Assembly (NCBI RefSeq): GCF_000585215.1
Contig: NZ_AONC01000010.1
Span: 1 to 57,265, forward strand
Source of the DNA: Imhoffiella purpurea
Lineage (GTDB): Bacteria > Pseudomonadota > Gammaproteobacteria > Chromatiales > Chromatiaceae
Direction of reading: 5' to 3'
DNA: 57,265 nucleotides
Of the stretch, positions 19,708-31,769 are shown one piece after another (the first letter of the stretch is position 1; each line of letters starts with the position of its first letter). A model generated the notes under the pieces. It made no database searches. It had not been told where the DNA came from and worked only from the letters and a program-made list of their open reading frames with translations. The position numbers and the translations under genes are program-made.

Positions 19708-20769
19708 TCAGCCCTGCTCGGCGCCGAGACGCTCGCCTCGGTAGCTGCCGTCGGTGACCCTTCGGCACCATTCTGGATTGTCCAGATACCAGCTCAGGGT
19801 TCGGCGCATGCCGGACTCGAAGGTCTCCTGAGGCTCCCAGCCGAGCTCGCGCTTGAGCTTGCTGGCATCGATCGCATAGCGGCGGTCGTGGCCGGGGCGA
19901 TCGGTGACGAAGTTCTTGAGCTGGGCGTGGGGGCGATGCGGCGAGTCGGGCAGCATCTCGTCGAGGAGCGCGCAGAGCGTATCCACCACCTCCAGGTTGG
20001 TCCGCTCGCTGTTGCCGCCGACGTTGTAGACCTCACCGGGCGTGCCCGCCTCCAGCACCCGCCAGATGGCGCGGCAGTGGTCGGTGACGTACAGCCAGTC
20101 GCGGATATTGCCGCCGTCGCCGTAGATGGGCAGGGCCTCGCCGCGCTGGGCCTTGAGGATCATCAGCGGGATCAGCTTCTCGGGGAACTGGTAGGGTCCG
20201 TAGTTGTTGGAGCAGTTGGTGGTGAGCACCGGCAGCCCGTAGGTGTGGAACCAGGCCCGCACCAGATGATCCGAGGCCGCCTTGGAGGCCGAATAGGGCG
20301 AATTGGGGGCGTAGGGCGTGGTCTCGGTGAAGAGCCCGGTCGGACCCAGCGAGCCGTAGACCTCGTCGGTCGAAACGTGCAGGAACCGGAAGTTCTCGCG
20401 CGCCTCGCCCGCGAGCCGGCTCCAGTGAACGCGGGCGCAGTCGAGCAGGTTGAAGGTGCCGACCACGTTGGTCTGGATGAAGGCGCCGGGGCCGTCGATC
20501 GAGCGGTCGACATGACTCTCGGCGGCGAAGTTGACCACGGCATCCACGTCATGCTCGATCAGCAGCCGGATCACCAGTTCGGGGTCGCCGATGTCGCCCT
20601 GGACGAAGGTATGTCTCGGGTGGTCGGCGAGATCGGCCAGCGTATCCAGATTGCCGGCATAGGTCAGAACGTCCAGGTTGACCACGCGGGCATCGGTCTC
20701 GTTCAGGACGTAATGAACGAAGTTGCCACCGATGAAACCCGCGCCGCCGGTTACCAGCAGGGTGCGCAT
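19708..20769 (-). CDS. rfbB: dTDP-glucose 4,6-dehydratase
   Basis: First gene of the rfbBACD operon; oxidises and dehydrates dTDP-glucose with bound NAD+. The 353-residue extended SDR has [16 protein letters not shown] at its N-terminus, the [11 protein letters not shown] and [10 protein letters not shown] (Thr-Asp-Glu catalytic triad) blocks, [14 protein letters not shown] (catalytic Tyr-Lys) and [18 protein letters not shown]. The product feeds O-antigen or other rhamnose-bearing glycans; no glycosyltransferase is in the window. AGGAGG precedes the start at 20769. Confidence 0.95.
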   Translation of the reverse strand: MRTLLVTGGAGFIGGNFVHYVLNETDARVVNLDVLTYAGNLDTLADLADHPRHTFVQGDIGDPELVIRLLIEHDVDAVVNFAAESHVDRSIDGPGAFIQTNVVGTFNLLDCARVHWSRLAGEARENFRFLHVSTDEVYGSLGPTGLFTETTPYAPNSPYSASKAASDHLVRAWFHTYGLPVLTTNCSNNYGPYQFPEKLIPLMILKAQRGEALPIYGDGGNIRDWLYVTDHCRAIWRVLEAGTPGEVYNVGGNSERTNLEVVDTLCALLDEMLPDSPHRPHAQLKNFVTDRPGHDRRYAIDASKLKRELGWEPQETFESGMRRTLSWYLDNPEWCRRVTDGSYRGERLGAEQG

Positions 20770-20840
20770 GAAGCCTCCTAGAGCCGCGCGCCAGGACGCG
20801 GCAGATCCTCAGTCGGGAATGACGTCTGAACGGGATGTCG

Positions 20841-21344
20841 TCAGAACGGAATGTCGTCATCGAAATCGGGCGTGCCGCCGTAGCTGCCGCCCGAACCCCC
20901 GGACGGAGCCGGGGCCGGGGACGGCTGACCGCGACCGCCACCACGCGGCGCCGACATGCTCTCCTCGGGATAGGGAGCGGCCGAGCCTCCGCCCATTCCC
21001 TGGCGGCTGTCGAGCATCTGCATGGTGCCGTTGATGTCCACCACCACCTCGGTCGAATAGCGGTCCTGCCCCTCCTGGGTCTGCCACTTGCGGGTGCGCA
21101 GCTTGCCCTCGACATAGATCTTCGAGCCCTTGCGCAGATACTGCTTGACGATCTCGGCGATCTTGCCGAAGAAGACGACGTTGTGCCACTCGGTGCGTTC
21201 CTGGCGCTCGCCGGTGTTGCGATCCTTCCAGGACTCGCTGGTCGCGATCCGCACATTGGCCACCGCGTCGCCGCTCGGCATATAGCGAACCTCCGGATCG
21301 GCCCCGAGATTGCCGATCAGGATCACTTTATTGACACCTGCCAT
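20841..21344 (-). CDS. ssb: Single-stranded DNA-binding protein
   Basis: Binds single-stranded DNA during replication, repair and recombination as a tetramer. The 167-residue protein has the OB fold up to about residue 112 ([40 protein letters not shown]), a Gly/Pro/Ser-rich linker and the conserved acidic tip DFDDDIPF that docks partner proteins such as exonuclease I and PriA. It lies 76 bases downstream of the YajR-type transporter, with uvrA divergent beyond it, an arrangement shared with pseudomonads. Confidence 0.95.
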   Translation of the reverse strand: MAGVNKVILIGNLGADPEVRYMPSGDAVANVRIATSESWKDRNTGERQERTEWHNVVFFGKIAEIVKQYLRKGSKIYVEGKLRTRKWQTQEGQDRYSTEVVVDINGTMQMLDSRQGMGGGSAAPYPEESMSAPRGGGRGQPSPAPAPSGGSGGSYGGTPDFDDDIPF

Positions 21345-21420
21345 ACCTTCCTCCCGCTCCGCGTCTCGCGCGAGCGTACTCAGTCTCGCTAAAATCGAAC
21401 GGCCAGCCGGACGTTACGTC

Positions 21421-22857
21421 TCAGACACTGGCCGAAAAGGCCTGCAATCTTGCCCAATCGAGCTGGCGGCTGTCCACCTTCAGATAGGCTACACCCTCTT
21501 CGTGCGCGATGACCGCCTCCTCGACGCCCGGCACGTCCAGCAGACGCCGCTCGACGACCGGAACCTCGTCCTCGGGCAGCATGCCGAGGGTCAGGATATG
21601 CCGGGTCAGGTTGGCGGGGATCCGCATGGTCGCGACCAAAGCGACCCACACCAGTGAGGTCGCTGCACCGACCAGATAGACGGCATCCGGCCCGAAACTG
21701 GCGTGGGCCCAGCCGCCGAGCAGGCCGCCGAGGAAGGCGCCGACGAACTGTGAGCTGGAGAAGACGCCCATGGCCGTCCCCTTGGCCCCGGCGCGCGCGG
21801 CCTTGGAGACCAGTGACGGCAGCACGGCCTCCAGCAGATTGAAGATGGTGAAGACCACGACCAGCAGAAAGCCCATGACCCAGAGCGACTCATGGGTCAG
21901 ATGGAACCCCAGCATGGCCGCGCCCAGCGCCACCACCGAACCGAGCAGGACCGGCTTGACCTTGCCCAGACGCTCGGCCATGACGATGAAGGGCACCATG
22001 GCCAGGATAGCGAGCAGCACCACTGGCAGATAGAGCATCCAGTGATCGACCGGCGCCAGCCCGGCCGACTCGATCGACAGGGGCAGCACCACGAACATGC
22101 TGACCATGGTCAGATGCAGCATGAAGATGGCCAGGTCGAGCCGCAGGAGGGTCGGATTGGCGAGCACGCCCGAGAGCTGATCCAGCACCGGCTGGGCGTC
22201 CCGGTGCACCATGGAGCGATCCGGATCCGGCACCACGTAGGCCAGGATCAGCATGCCGACGACCGCCAGCACCGAGGTCAGGGCGAAGATCCCCGAGATG
22301 CCGATCCAGCGGGCGATGGGCGGGCCGATCACCAGAGCCGCCGCGAAGGAGAGCGCGACGCTGATCCCGATCGCCGCCATGCCCTTGGTACGGACCTCGT
22401 CGCGCGTCAGGTCGGCGGTCAGGGCGATGATGGCCGCGGCGATGGCGCCGCTGCCCTGGAGCGCGCGCCCCAGGATGACCCAATGGATCTCGCTGGCCAT
22501 GGCGGCGACCAGACTCCCCAGGGCGAAGAGGGCGAGCCCGCCGTAGATCACCGGCTTGCGCCCGATGCGGTCCGACAGCAGGCCGAGCGGGATCTGCAGT
22601 ATCGCCTGGGTCAGACCGTAGGCGCCGATGGCCAGACCGACCAGGATGGGCGTCGCGCCGGGCAGATCGTAGGCGTAGAGCGCGAAGACCGGCAGCACCA
22701 TGAAGAGCCCGAGCATGCGCGTGGAGAAGATGGCGGCAAGCCCCATGGCGGCCCGACGTTCGGTGGGCGACAGGGGGGTCTTGGGGATGTCGAGATTGGG
22801 TGTATCGGATGACTTCACGGCCGCTGGCCTTTGCTTCTTGACGGCGAAGCTTCGCAT
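21421..22857 (-). CDS. yajR: Major facilitator transporter, YajR type with C-terminal YAM domain
   Basis: A 478-residue inner-membrane protein with twelve predicted spans (about residues 38-420) and the MFS loop GLLSDRIGRKPVIYGGL. After the last span a soluble ferredoxin-like tail (RHILTLGMLPEDEVPVVERR then LLDVPGVEEAVIAHEEGVAY and LKVDS) matches the YAM domain that defines YajR. The E. coli protein is a proton-coupled transporter with unknown substrate. The ATG at 22857 gives a 35-residue polar N-terminus and has no clear ribosome site; in-frame ATGs close to RRAAMGLAA are less likely. Divergent from uvrA by 116 bp. Confidence 0.88.
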   Translation of the reverse strand: MRSFAVKKQRPAAVKSSDTPNLDIPKTPLSPTERRAAMGLAAIFSTRMLGLFMVLPVFALYAYDLPGATPILVGLAIGAYGLTQAILQIPLGLLSDRIGRKPVIYGGLALFALGSLVAAMASEIHWVILGRALQGSGAIAAAIIALTADLTRDEVRTKGMAAIGISVALSFAAALVIGPPIARWIGISGIFALTSVLAVVGMLILAYVVPDPDRSMVHRDAQPVLDQLSGVLANPTLLRLDLAIFMLHLTMVSMFVVLPLSIESAGLAPVDHWMLYLPVVLLAILAMVPFIVMAERLGKVKPVLLGSVVALGAAMLGFHLTHESLWVMGFLLVVVFTIFNLLEAVLPSLVSKAARAGAKGTAMGVFSSSQFVGAFLGGLLGGWAHASFGPDAVYLVGAATSLVWVALVATMRIPANLTRHILTLGMLPEDEVPVVERRLLDVPGVEEAVIAHEEGVAYLKVDSRQLDWARLQAFSASV

Positions 22858-22973
22858 AATAGCAGCTTGACCAAGGCGGAAGCAGGCACCCCTGGTAGGG
22901 TATCGACGGCTCCGGCATGGCCCGCATCCAGCCCCGCGACCCAGCGACCAGGCACCCACCCCCGGCAGATTCC

Positions 22974-25799
22974 ATGGACACCATCCGCATCCGCGGCGCA
23001 CGCACGCACAACCTCAAGGGCGTCGACCTCGACCTGCCTCGCGACCGTCTGATCGTCTTCACCGGACTCTCGGGCTCCGGCAAGTCGTCGCTCGCCTTCG
23101 ACACCATCTATGCCGAGGGCCAGCGCCGCTACGTGGAGTCGCTCTCGGCCTATGCCCGCCAGTTCCTCTCGGTCATGGAGAAGCCGGACGTCGACCACAT
23201 CGAGGGGCTTTCGCCGGCCATCTCGATCGAGCAGAAGACCACCTCGCACAACCCGCGCTCGACCGTCGGCACCATCACCGAGATCTACGACTATCTGCGC
23301 CTGCTGTTCGCCCGCGTCGGCCAGCCGCGCTGCCCCCAGCACGGCGAGCCGCTCGAGGCCCAGACCGTGAGCCAGATGGTCGACCAGGTCCTGAACCTAC
23401 CCGAGGGCGACAAGCTGATGCTCCTGGCCCCCGTGGTCTCGGCGCGCAAGGGCGAATACCAGCGTCTGCTCTCCGAGCTGCACGCCCAGGGCTTCATCCG
23501 GGCGCGCATCGACGGCCAACTGCACGAGCTCGACGAACCGCCCGCGCTGGACCTCAAGAAGAAGCACGACATCGAGGTGGTGATCGACCGCTTCCGGGTC
23601 CGCGACGACCTGACCCTGCGTCTGGCCGAGTCCTTCGAGACCGCGCTGGCCCTCTCGGGCGGGATCGCCCGCGTCGGCTGGATCGACGAACCCGAGCGGC
23701 CCGAGCTCACCTTCTCGGCCCAGTTCGCCTGCCCCGTCTGCGGCTACAGCATCCCCGAGCTGGAGCCCCGGATCTTCTCCTTCAACAACCCGGCCGGGGC
23801 CTGCCCCACCTGCGACGGACTGGGCGTGGAGCAGTTCTTCGACCCGGCCAAGGTGGTGGTGCATCCCGAACTCAGCCTGGCCGGCGGCGCGGTGCGCGGC
23901 TGGGACCGGCGCAACGCCTATTACTTTCAGATGATCCGCTCGCTCGGCGAGCACTACGGATTCGACGTCGAGACGCCCTGGACCGAACTGCCCGAACAGG
24001 TCCGCTCGGTGGTCCTCTTCGGCAGCGGCAAGGAGAAGGTCCGGCTCAAGCTGCCGCACGCCAAGGGCAGCGCCAAGCCCCAGCCATTCGAGGGCATCAT
24101 CCGCAACATGGAGCGCCGCTATCACGAGACCGACTCCAACACGGTCCGCGAGGAGCTGGCGCGCTATATCTCGCACCAGCCCTGCCCCGCCTGCCAGGGC
24201 TCGCGGCTCAACGAGGCGGCACGCAACGTCTTCGTCGGCGCGCACAACCTGCCGGCCGTCTCGCGCATGCCGGTCGGCGAGTCGCTGCGCTTCTTCGAGT
24301 CGCTGGAGCTGCCGGGCAAGCGCGGCGAGATCGGGGCCAAGGTCATCAAGGAGGTCGCCACCCGGCTGCGCTTCCTGGTCGACGTGGGGCTCGAATACCT
24401 GACCCTGGAGCGCAGCGCCGAGACCCTCTCGGGAGGCGAGGCCCAGCGCATCCGTCTCGCCAGCCAGATCGGCGCGGGACTGGTCGGCGTCATGTACATC
24501 CTCGACGAACCCTCGATCGGGCTGCACCAGCGCGACAACGCCCGTCTGCTCAAGACCCTGGACCATCTGCGCGACATCGGCAACACGGTGATCGTGGTCG
24601 AGCACGACGAGGAGGCGATCCGCGCCGCCGACCTGGTGGTCGACCTGGGACCGGCCGCCGGCGCCCACGGCGGCGAGATCGTGGCCCAGGGCACCGCCGA
24701 GGAGATCTCGGCCGTCCCCGCCTCGCTCACCGGCCGCTATCTCTCGGGCGATCTGCGCATCCCCATCCCCGAACGGCGCACGCCCGTCGACCCCGAGCGC
24801 CAGCTGCGCATCCTGGGGGCGCGCGGCAACAACCTGCGCGCCGTCGACGCCGCCATCCCGGTCGGCACCTTCTGCTGCATCACCGGGGTCTCGGGATCCG
24901 GCAAGTCGACCCTCATCAACGACACGCTTTTCCCGGTCGCCGCGCGTCATTTCAACGGGGCCAGTCTGAGACCCGCCCCCCACGGCGCCGTCGAGGGGCT
25001 GGAGCTGTTCGACAAGGTGGTCGACATCGACCAGAGCCCCATCGGTCGCACTCCACGCTCCAACCCGGCCACCTACACCGGGCTGTTCAATCTGGTCCGC
25101 GACCTCTTCGCCGCCGTCCCCGAGGCGCGCTCGCGCGGCTATACCGCCGGTCGCTTCAGCTTCAACGTCAAGGGCGGACGCTGCGAGGCCTGCAAGGGGG
25201 ACGGACTCATCCGGGTCGAGATGCACTTCCTGCCCGATATCTACGTCCAGTGCGATACCTGCAAGGGCCGTCGCTACAACCGCGAGACCCTGGAGATCCG
25301 CTACAAGGGCAAGACCATCGACGAGGTGCTGAACCTGACGATCGAGGACGCCCTGGAATTCTTCGCCCCGGTCGCCGTCATCCACCGCAAGCTCCAGACG
25401 CTCATGGACGTGGGACTCTCCTACGTCCGGCTCGGACAGAGCGCCACCACACTCTCGGGCGGCGAGGCGCAGCGGGTCAAGCTCAGCCGCGAGCTCAGCA
25501 AGCGCGACACGGGGCGCACGCTCTACATCCTCGACGAGCCCACCACCGGGCTGCACTTCCACGACGTCAAGCACCTGCTCGACGTGCTCCACCGCTTCCG
25601 CGACCAGGGCAATACGGTGGTGGTCATCGAGCACAATCTGGACGTGATCAAGACCGCCGACTGGATCCTCGACCTGGGACCGGAGGGTGGCGACAAAGGC
25701 GGTCAGATCATCGCCACCGGCACACCCGAGACCATCGCCGCCGACCCAGCATCCCATACCGGACGCTTTCTGCGACCGTTACTGGAACGGGGATGGTGA
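22974..25799 (+). CDS. uvrA: Excinuclease ABC subunit A
   Basis: DNA-damage sensor of nucleotide excision repair; a dimer that loads UvrB at lesions. At 941 residues it is full length. Two ABC ATPase halves are complete: Walker [15 protein letters not shown] near residue 31 and [13 protein letters not shown] near 640, and [18 protein letters not shown] signatures near 488 and 830. Zinc modules are [11 protein letters not shown]...CPTCDGLG near 253-280 and CEACKGDG...CDTCKGRRY near 740-767. The ATG at 22974 gives [14 protein letters not shown], the standard UvrA N-terminus. No LexA-box-like palindrome was noticed in the 116-bp divergent promoter region. Confidence 0.97.
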   Translation: MDTIRIRGARTHNLKGVDLDLPRDRLIVFTGLSGSGKSSLAFDTIYAEGQRRYVESLSAYARQFLSVMEKPDVDHIEGLSPAISIEQKTTSHNPRSTVGTITEIYDYLRLLFARVGQPRCPQHGEPLEAQTVSQMVDQVLNLPEGDKLMLLAPVVSARKGEYQRLLSELHAQGFIRARIDGQLHELDEPPALDLKKKHDIEVVIDRFRVRDDLTLRLAESFETALALSGGIARVGWIDEPERPELTFSAQFACPVCGYSIPELEPRIFSFNNPAGACPTCDGLGVEQFFDPAKVVVHPELSLAGGAVRGWDRRNAYYFQMIRSLGEHYGFDVETPWTELPEQVRSVVLFGSGKEKVRLKLPHAKGSAKPQPFEGIIRNMERRYHETDSNTVREELARYISHQPCPACQGSRLNEAARNVFVGAHNLPAVSRMPVGESLRFFESLELPGKRGEIGAKVIKEVATRLRFLVDVGLEYLTLERSAETLSGGEAQRIRLASQIGAGLVGVMYILDEPSIGLHQRDNARLLKTLDHLRDIGNTVIVVEHDEEAIRAADLVVDLGPAAGAHGGEIVAQGTAEEISAVPASLTGRYLSGDLRIPIPERRTPVDPERQLRILGARGNNLRAVDAAIPVGTFCCITGVSGSGKSTLINDTLFPVAARHFNGASLRPAPHGAVEGLELFDKVVDIDQSPIGRTPRSNPATYTGLFNLVRDLFAAVPEARSRGYTAGRFSFNVKGGRCEACKGDGLIRVEMHFLPDIYVQCDTCKGRRYNRETLEIRYKGKTIDEVLNLTIEDALEFFAPVAVIHRKLQTLMDVGLSYVRLGQSATTLSGGEAQRVKLSRELSKRDTGRTLYILDEPTTGLHFHDVKHLLDVLHRFRDQGNTVVVIEHNLDVIKTADWILDLGPEGGDKGGQIIATGTPETIAADPASHTGRFLRPLLERGW

Positions 25800-26071
25800 A
25801 CCAATCGTTCCCCGACCCTCAACCGTCCGGTGGTTTTGCACCAGCCCCCAGTCAAATGCACCACCACTGACCTCCGCCCGACCGACACCAATCGCGATGA
25901 GCGACGGCGCATGCGGGACATCGAACGACTCAGGTGCCCGCTCACTCGACGAGGATCGAGCAAACCCACCTTGACGTTTCGTCGGGACACAAGCCCTATG
26001 GCACGATATTTGTGTAGCTGATCGACTTCACCCTTCCGCTCACATGACCAGCCCAAGGGAGTCGTCCATCC

Positions 26072-28657
26072 GTGATCTCCGCTCGCCTCACCCGCCTCTC
26101 CTTCCTCGCCCTCGCGCTCATCTGCTTCTCCATCTCGGCGCTCGCTCAGGACACGCCTGCCGCCGCCGAGGACGCACCCGTCACCGACAGCCCGGCCACG
26201 CCCGCGCCGGAACCCAAGAACGGACTGGACCCCGCCCTGGTCGGCCTCGCCGCGCTTCCGGGAGACGATGCCTCGGCCGAGGATTACAACAAGACACTCA
26301 AGATCATCGAGGACCGAATCGCGGCGGTCGAGCGCGAGGGCGCCCCGCCCGCCCCCGGAGGGCCGGACGAAGGGACCGTGCCGGACCCGAGACTCGAACC
26401 CTTGCTGGATCTGAGGCTCTCTCTGCAGCGCCGGGCGACCCTGCTCGCGCGGCGCCAGGAGCTGCAAGGTTCGCTGAACGACATCGAGACCGCCCAGGAG
26501 ACCCTGCAGCGCGAGGGACTGACCGAAAAGCCGCCCTACCCGATCGACCAGATCGACCAGTTGCACAGCGAGCATCGATTGGCCAGGCACGCCGCCGAGG
26601 CGGCCGAACGCGCACTGCAGATTGCGCAGCAGCAGACCGACATGGCGGCCAAGGAGATCGAGACCAAGGAGCAGGAGCGCCGGCTCGCCCGCACCCAGCT
26701 GGAGCAGGCCGCCCCCGGCGACGACCGGCTGGCGCTCGAACGCCGGCTGGAGGCGGCTCGGCTCGGCGAGCTCGCCGCACGCCAGCGGCAGGCGACGGCG
26801 AAGGACTTTCTGGAACTGACGCACCTGGAGTCCCAGGTCGCCCGACAGCGCAGCGACCTGCTGAGCGCCAAGATCGCACGCATGAAGGACGCGGTCAGCT
26901 TCACCAAGACGATGCTGGACGACCGGATCGAGGAGCTGACGGCGCGCGAGGCCCAGATCCGCAAACGGATCGAGGCCCTGACCCAGGCCGGCGACCGCGC
27001 CGAAAGCGCCCTCTTCGATGCCCGCAGGCGCCTGGAGCGCAATCGGGACGAGTCACGCACCCGGCTTCTGGAAGAAGAGGTCGCGGCCCGCGAGGCCGAA
27101 CTCGGCGCCTCGCGCAAGGGCATCGCCTATCTGCGCCATGCGCTCTCGAGCATCGCCTCGGCCCGCACCCTCTGGCAGCGCCGCTATCGGCTGTACCAGG
27201 GCGACCAGGAGGCCCCCCTGACCAGCTGGCTGCAAGAGGTCGGCGCGCTCGCCGACACCATCGCAGACGAGACCCGCTATCTGCAGGACGAACTCGCCAC
27301 GGTGCGCTCGGTGCAGCTGATGCTCGTCCAGCGACTCGCCGACTCGGGGCTCGCCAGCGACATGCGCACCGCGCTCAAGCGCAGACTGGATGCCCTGGAC
27401 GCGCAGGAGGGACAGGCCGAGGATCTGCTCGGCGTCGAGGACCAGCTGAGCGCACTGGCGGACCGTTTCGAACAGGAACTGGATCCACTGGTGAGCCGGC
27501 GCTCCTTCGCCCAGCGCATGGACGAGGCCGCGACCTGGTTCGCGGGCTGGTGGAACAAGGAGCTCTTCGTCTTCCAGGACCAGGGCTTCTATCTGCGGGA
27601 CATGATCAGCGGCGGCGCCGTCTTCCTGCTGGTGATCGCGGCCGTCTCACTGCTGCAACGGCTGCTGCGCCGCGCGGTCCTGCCGCGTCTGGTCGCCGCC
27701 AGCAACGGCGAGAAGCGCGCCCCCCGCGCCCTGGTTCTGGCGCTGGTGCGCAACACCAGCCAGCTGTTCGTGGTGATCATCGCCTTCTATGCGGCCATGA
27801 GGGTCTCCGGACTGCTTCCGGAACGACTGCACGATTGGCTCTGGAGCATCCTGGTCGTCGTCTTCTGGCTCCAGATCGGGATCTGGGCCAGCGCCGGGGC
27901 GCTCGACTATCTCAACCGCCAGCGCAGCCGCCGCGAGCGGCAGGATCCATCGGCGGTCAGCGGCTACGGACTGATCCTCTTCTTCATCCGCGTCGGCATC
28001 TGGAGCATCGTGCTCATCTCGGTGCTCACCCATTTCGACTACCCCATCACGGGTCTGATCGGGGCCCTGGGCGTGGGCGGCATCGCGGTCGCCTTCGCGG
28101 TGCAGAACATCCTCGCCGACATCTTCAGCTCCATGGCCATCATCCTGGACAAGCCGTTCCGGGTCGGCGACTTCGTGGTCACCGGCTCGACCCTGGGCGT
28201 GGTGGAGCAGATCGGGGTCAAGACGACCCGGATCCGCAGCCTCTCGGGCGAGCAGGTCACCATGTCGAACACCGACCTGCTCAACAGCCGCATCCACAAC
28301 TACAAGCGCATGGAAGAGCGACGGGTGGTATTCAAGCTGGGCGTGGTCTACCAGACCCCTCCGGATCTGCTCGAACGCATCCCGGGGATGATCGAGCGCA
28401 TCATTCGCGACCAGGCGCATACCCGCTTCGACCGCGCCCATTTCTTCGAGTACGGGGACTTCGCGCTGCTGTTCGAGATCGTCTATTACGTCCAGGGACC
28501 GGACTACAACCGCTACATGGACATCCAACAGGCGATCAACCTGGCGATCAACCGCCGCTTCCGCGAGGAGGGCATCGAGTTCGCCTACCCGACCCAGGAG
28601 CTGATCCTCCGGCATGCTCCGCCTCAGTCTGGCAGCGCAGATGCCCGGAGCGACTGA
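26072..28657 (+). CDS. Large MscS-family mechanosensitive channel (MscK/MscM-like)
   Basis: An 861-residue inner-membrane channel. A GTG start gives a signal peptide ([20 protein letters not shown]...ALA); residues about 60-490 form a long periplasmic coiled-coil region (for example [20 protein letters not shown]), followed by several membrane spans from residue ~510. The MscS core begins near residue 650: [20 protein letters not shown] is the pore-lining TM3 with its Gly/Ala pattern, then [19 protein letters not shown] and the beta domain. Such channels relieve osmotic downshock; the large sensor domain is typical of KefA/MscK-type members. The 272-bp gap upstream (25800-26071) shows no other feature I can support. 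Confidence 0.9.
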   Translation: MISARLTRLSFLALALICFSISALAQDTPAAAEDAPVTDSPATPAPEPKNGLDPALVGLAALPGDDASAEDYNKTLKIIEDRIAAVEREGAPPAPGGPDEGTVPDPRLEPLLDLRLSLQRRATLLARRQELQGSLNDIETAQETLQREGLTEKPPYPIDQIDQLHSEHRLARHAAEAAERALQIAQQQTDMAAKEIETKEQERRLARTQLEQAAPGDDRLALERRLEAARLGELAARQRQATAKDFLELTHLESQVARQRSDLLSAKIARMKDAVSFTKTMLDDRIEELTAREAQIRKRIEALTQAGDRAESALFDARRRLERNRDESRTRLLEEEVAAREAELGASRKGIAYLRHALSSIASARTLWQRRYRLYQGDQEAPLTSWLQEVGALADTIADETRYLQDELATVRSVQLMLVQRLADSGLASDMRTALKRRLDALDAQEGQAEDLLGVEDQLSALADRFEQELDPLVSRRSFAQRMDEAATWFAGWWNKELFVFQDQGFYLRDMISGGAVFLLVIAAVSLLQRLLRRAVLPRLVAASNGEKRAPRALVLALVRNTSQLFVVIIAFYAAMRVSGLLPERLHDWLWSILVVVFWLQIGIWASAGALDYLNRQRSRRERQDPSAVSGYGLILFFIRVGIWSIVLISVLTHFDYPITGLIGALGVGGIAVAFAVQNILADIFSSMAIILDKPFRVGDFVVTGSTLGVVEQIGVKTTRIRSLSGEQVTMSNTDLLNSRIHNYKRMEERRVVFKLGVVYQTPPDLLERIPGMIERIIRDQAHTRFDRAHFFEYGDFALLFEIVYYVQGPDYNRYMDIQQAINLAINRRFREEGIEFAYPTQELILRHAPPQSGSADARSD

Positions 28658-28678
28658 CGCACGGCATGCACCGAACTC

Positions 28679-28703
28679 GGGTTTGCCCATGGATGGCAAA
28701 CCC
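28679..28703 (+). terminator. Hairpin in the gap between the channel and SulP genes
   Basis: GGGTTTGCC and GGCAAACCC pair perfectly over 9 bp around a 7-base loop, 21 bases after the channel gene. There is no T-run. The remaining ~255 bp up to the SulP gene hold no feature I recognise. Confidence 0.5.
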
Positions 28704-28959
28704 GTTAGACTGAGCGGAATTGCCAATCAAACCATGGACTTCTAGGGGTCGATTTCTCGTGTAGACATCCCGGCTCGCCAAGCGTTCGAACCCGACGCCC
28801 GCATACAAATCGACGCGATGCCGCATACCTGATGCCTGCGCTCCCCACGACTCCATCCGGCTTTCAGATCCCTCCCCTCGCCGTTTAGACGGCCGGCCTT
28901 CGCGTTTTTCCACACACCGCCGACCCGCTCGGCACTCCTCGCGAAGGTCCCGATTCAGC

Positions 28960-30435
28960 ATGAAATCCATCCGCCAGGAATGGCTGCCCAACGTTCGCAA
29001 CGATCTGCTCGCCGGCCTGGTGGTCGCGCTGGCGCTCATCCCCGAGGCGATCGCCTTTTCCATCATCGCCGGCGTCGACCCCAAGGTCGGACTCTACGCC
29101 TCCTTCAGCATCGCCGTGGTCACCGCCTTCGTCGGCGGCCGGCCCGGCATGATCTCGGCGGCCACCGGCGCCATGGCCCTGGTCATGGTCACCCTGGTCA
29201 AGGACCATGGTCTGCAATATCTGCTGGCCGCGACCGTGCTGACCGGCGTGCTGCAGATGCTCGCCGGCTGGCTGCGACTGGGCAACCTGATGCGTTTCGT
29301 CTCCCGCTCGGTCATCACCGGATTCGTCAACGCACTCGCCATCCTCATCTTCATGGCCCAGCTTCCCGAGCTGATCGGCGCAACCTGGCAGGTCTACGCC
29401 ATGGTGGCCGCCGGCCTGGCGATCATCTATCTATTCCCCTATCTGACCAAGGTCGTTCCCTCGCCGTTGGTGACCATCCTGGTACTGACCGGCGTGGCCA
29501 TCTGGCTCAATCTCGACGTGCGCACCGTCGGCGATATGGGTCAGCTGCCCGACAGCCTGCCGGTGTTTCTGCTGCCCCAGATCCCGCTCAATTTGGAGAC
29601 GCTCCAGATCATCTTCCCGGTCTCGGCCACGCTGGCCGCCGTGGGTCTGCTGGAGTCCATGATGACGGCCACGATCGTCGACGACCTGACCGATTCGTCG
29701 AGCAACAAGAACCGCGAATGCGTCGGCCAGGGCGTAGCCAACGTGGCGACCGGCTTCCTGGGCGGCATGGCCGGCTGCGCCATGATCGGCCAGTCGGTCA
29801 TCAACGTGAAATCGGGCGGACGCGGACGGCTCTCGACGCTGGCCGCCGGTCTCCTGCTGCTGGTGATGGTGGTCTTCGCCGGCGACTGGGTGGCCCAGAT
29901 CCCCATGGCGGCGCTGGTGGCGGTCATGATCATGGTCTCGATCGGCACCTTCAACTGGGCCTCGATCCGCAATCTGCGCGACCATCCGCTGTCGGCCAAC
30001 GTGGTGATGCTCTCGACCGTGATCGTCGTGGTGGCCACGCACAACCTGGCGCAAGGCGTCCTCGTCGGGGTGCTGCTCTCCGGCTTCTTCTTCGCCAACC
30101 GGGTCGGCAAGGTGCTCTATGTCGGATCGGTCTCGCTCGACGAGGGCCGCACCCGCGCCTATCTGGTGACGGGCCAGGTCTTCTTCGCCTCGGCCGACCG
30201 CTTCATCGCATCCTTCGATTTCAAGGAGGTCATCGAGCGCGTGCGCATCGACGTCAGCCGCGCCCACTTCTGGGACATCACCGCCGTCAGCGCGCTCGAT
30301 CAGGTGGTCATCAAATTCCGCCGCGAGGGTACCGAGGTCGAGGTCGTGGGTCTCGACGAGGCCAGTGCGACCCTGATCGACAAGTTCGCGGTCCACGACA
30401 AGCCCGACGCGGTCGAGCAATTGATGGGACATTGA
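28960..30435 (+). CDS. SulP-family anion transporter with STAS domain
   Basis: A 491-residue inner-membrane transporter. The core opens [20 protein letters not shown], the SulP signature, and carries ten or more membrane spans to about residue 390, including [15 protein letters not shown] with the substrate-site helix. The C-terminal 100 residues form a STAS regulatory domain ([20 protein letters not shown] then SALDQVV). SulP members carry sulfate, bicarbonate or dicarboxylates, usually with Na+ or H+; specificity is not readable. It is 13 bases from the Usp gene and almost certainly co-transcribed with it. Confidence 0.9.
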   Translation: MKSIRQEWLPNVRNDLLAGLVVALALIPEAIAFSIIAGVDPKVGLYASFSIAVVTAFVGGRPGMISAATGAMALVMVTLVKDHGLQYLLAATVLTGVLQMLAGWLRLGNLMRFVSRSVITGFVNALAILIFMAQLPELIGATWQVYAMVAAGLAIIYLFPYLTKVVPSPLVTILVLTGVAIWLNLDVRTVGDMGQLPDSLPVFLLPQIPLNLETLQIIFPVSATLAAVGLLESMMTATIVDDLTDSSSNKNRECVGQGVANVATGFLGGMAGCAMIGQSVINVKSGGRGRLSTLAAGLLLLVMVVFAGDWVAQIPMAALVAVMIMVSIGTFNWASIRNLRDHPLSANVVMLSTVIVVVATHNLAQGVLVGVLLSGFFFANRVGKVLYVGSVSLDEGRTRAYLVTGQVFFASADRFIASFDFKEVIERVRIDVSRAHFWDITAVSALDQVVIKFRREGTEVEVVGLDEASATLIDKFAVHDKPDAVEQLMGH

Positions 30436-30448
30436 GGAGAGATTCGCC

Positions 30449-31312
30449 ATGCAAGAGGAAAACAAGGTCCTGGCCTGCGTCGACCGCTCGGACTATGCCG
30501 ACACCGTGACCGAGGCGGCGACCTGGGCGGCACGCCGCCTGGAGGCTCCGATGGAGCTGCTGCACATCCTCGACCGCCATCCCGAGAGCGCCAGCGGCAA
30601 CGACCATAGCGGGACCATCGGCTTCAACGCCCAGCAGCATCTGCTCGAGACCCTGTCCGAAGAGGATGCCGCACGCAGCAAGACCGCACGCGAACAGGGA
30701 CGCCTCTTTCTCAACCGGCTGCGCGAGCGTGCCATCGCCGCCGGCGTCCCGGCGCCCGACGTGCGCCTGCGTCACGGCGAACTCGAAGAGACCCTGGTCG
30801 AGCAGCAGCCCGGCGTGAGCCTCTTCGTCCTCGGACGCCGGGGCGAGTCGGCCGAGGCCACCCATCGCGACCTGGGACGCAACGTCGAGCGCGTGGTGCG
30901 CGCGCTCAAGCGGCCCATCCTGGCGGTCACCGAAGAGTTCCGCACACCGCGCCGGGTCATGCTCGCCTTCGACGGCGGCATCATGGCGCGACGCGGCGTG
31001 GAACTGGTCGCCGAAAGCCCGCTGTTCCAGGGTCTGCCGATCCATGTGCTCATGTCGGGCAAGACCACCAGGGACGGAACCAAACAGCTGGAATGGGCAC
31101 GGACGACGCTGGAGCACGCGGGACTCGAGACCCAGGCGGCACTGGTCCCGGGCGATGCCGAATACGTCATCGCCCGCTCGGTCCTCGAGCAGGAGATCGA
31201 CCTGCTCGTCATGGGGGCCTACGGGCACTCGCCGATCCGGACCCTGCTGTTCGGCAGCAAGACCTCCGATCTGCTGCGTTCGGCCAGGATTCCGACACTG
31301 CTGCTGCGCTGA
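30449..31312 (+). CDS. Tandem universal stress protein paired with the SulP transporter
   Basis: A 287-residue cytoplasmic protein with two Usp domains. The first (residues ~1-150) opens NKVLACVDRSDYADTVTEAA; the second (~155-287) opens RRVMLAFDGG and ends with the ATP-binding pattern G-x2-G-x9-G-S in MGAYGHSPIRTLLFGSKT, so the C-terminal domain should bind ATP. The first domain has LGRRGESAEATHRDLGRNVE, which departs from the ATP motif. Its start is 13 bases after the SulP stop, preceded by GAGGAGA. Position suggests that it senses energy state for the transporter. Confidence 0.88.
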   Translation: MQEENKVLACVDRSDYADTVTEAATWAARRLEAPMELLHILDRHPESASGNDHSGTIGFNAQQHLLETLSEEDAARSKTAREQGRLFLNRLRERAIAAGVPAPDVRLRHGELEETLVEQQPGVSLFVLGRRGESAEATHRDLGRNVERVVRALKRPILAVTEEFRTPRRVMLAFDGGIMARRGVELVAESPLFQGLPIHVLMSGKTTRDGTKQLEWARTTLEHAGLETQAALVPGDAEYVIARSVLEQEIDLLVMGAYGHSPIRTLLFGSKTSDLLRSARIPTLLLR

Positions 31313-31769
31313 TCGAGGGCCGGAGAGCCACGGGCGGGATCCCCGGCTTTCCGGCCTCCCGCGGTTTCCGGGCGGATGAATGGAATCGATGCGGCAGAAA
31401 AACAGGGACGGCAATCACACAGCGTCCTCGCACTCGCCAGCGGCGGCTTGAATTCAAGACGAATCCGCTATAGTTGCTGAATATCCGACAGCAGGAATCC
31501 TTCGCTCGGATCATTATCAGCCGCAGCCTTTCCCTCGACGCGCATCGGACACGAGACGCACATGCAGCCGCCCCCATATCGCACCACCCTACAGGTCCGT
31601 CGAGGAAGACGGCGTGCATGCGCGTCCCAGCAAGCAACGACTCCCCGGCTGCATCAACGATCGCGGTCGATCCATTCTGTCCCCTGGACAGACCTCCCGG
31701 ATGAGGCGCCGAGTGTCCGCCGATCAGGATCAGAGCCATGTCCCGGATCGAAATACGTAAGGAGATTCC
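31313..31769. other. 457-bp gap with a probable promoter for the chemoreceptor
   Basis: No gene is supported here. A plausible sigma-70 promoter is present on the plus strand (31447-31474), which would leave a leader of about 290 bases before the chemoreceptor. I see no known riboswitch in the leader. Confidence 0.5.
31447..31474 (+). promoter_or_regulatory. Candidate sigma-70 promoter of the chemoreceptor gene
   Basis: CTTGAA (31447-31452) and TATAGT (31469-31474) are 16 bases apart. The -10 is good and the -35 moderate. No sigma-28 (flagellar) pattern was seen. Confidence 0.45.

Noticed and set aside
22858-22973. Possible LexA box in the uvrA promoter region
   Set aside because: No CTGT-N8-ACAG-like palindrome was found by eye.
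25971-25999. TTGACG followed by a TATGGC-like hexamer before the mechanosensitive channel gene
   Set aside because: Spacing of 20 bases and poor -10; too weak to call a promoter.
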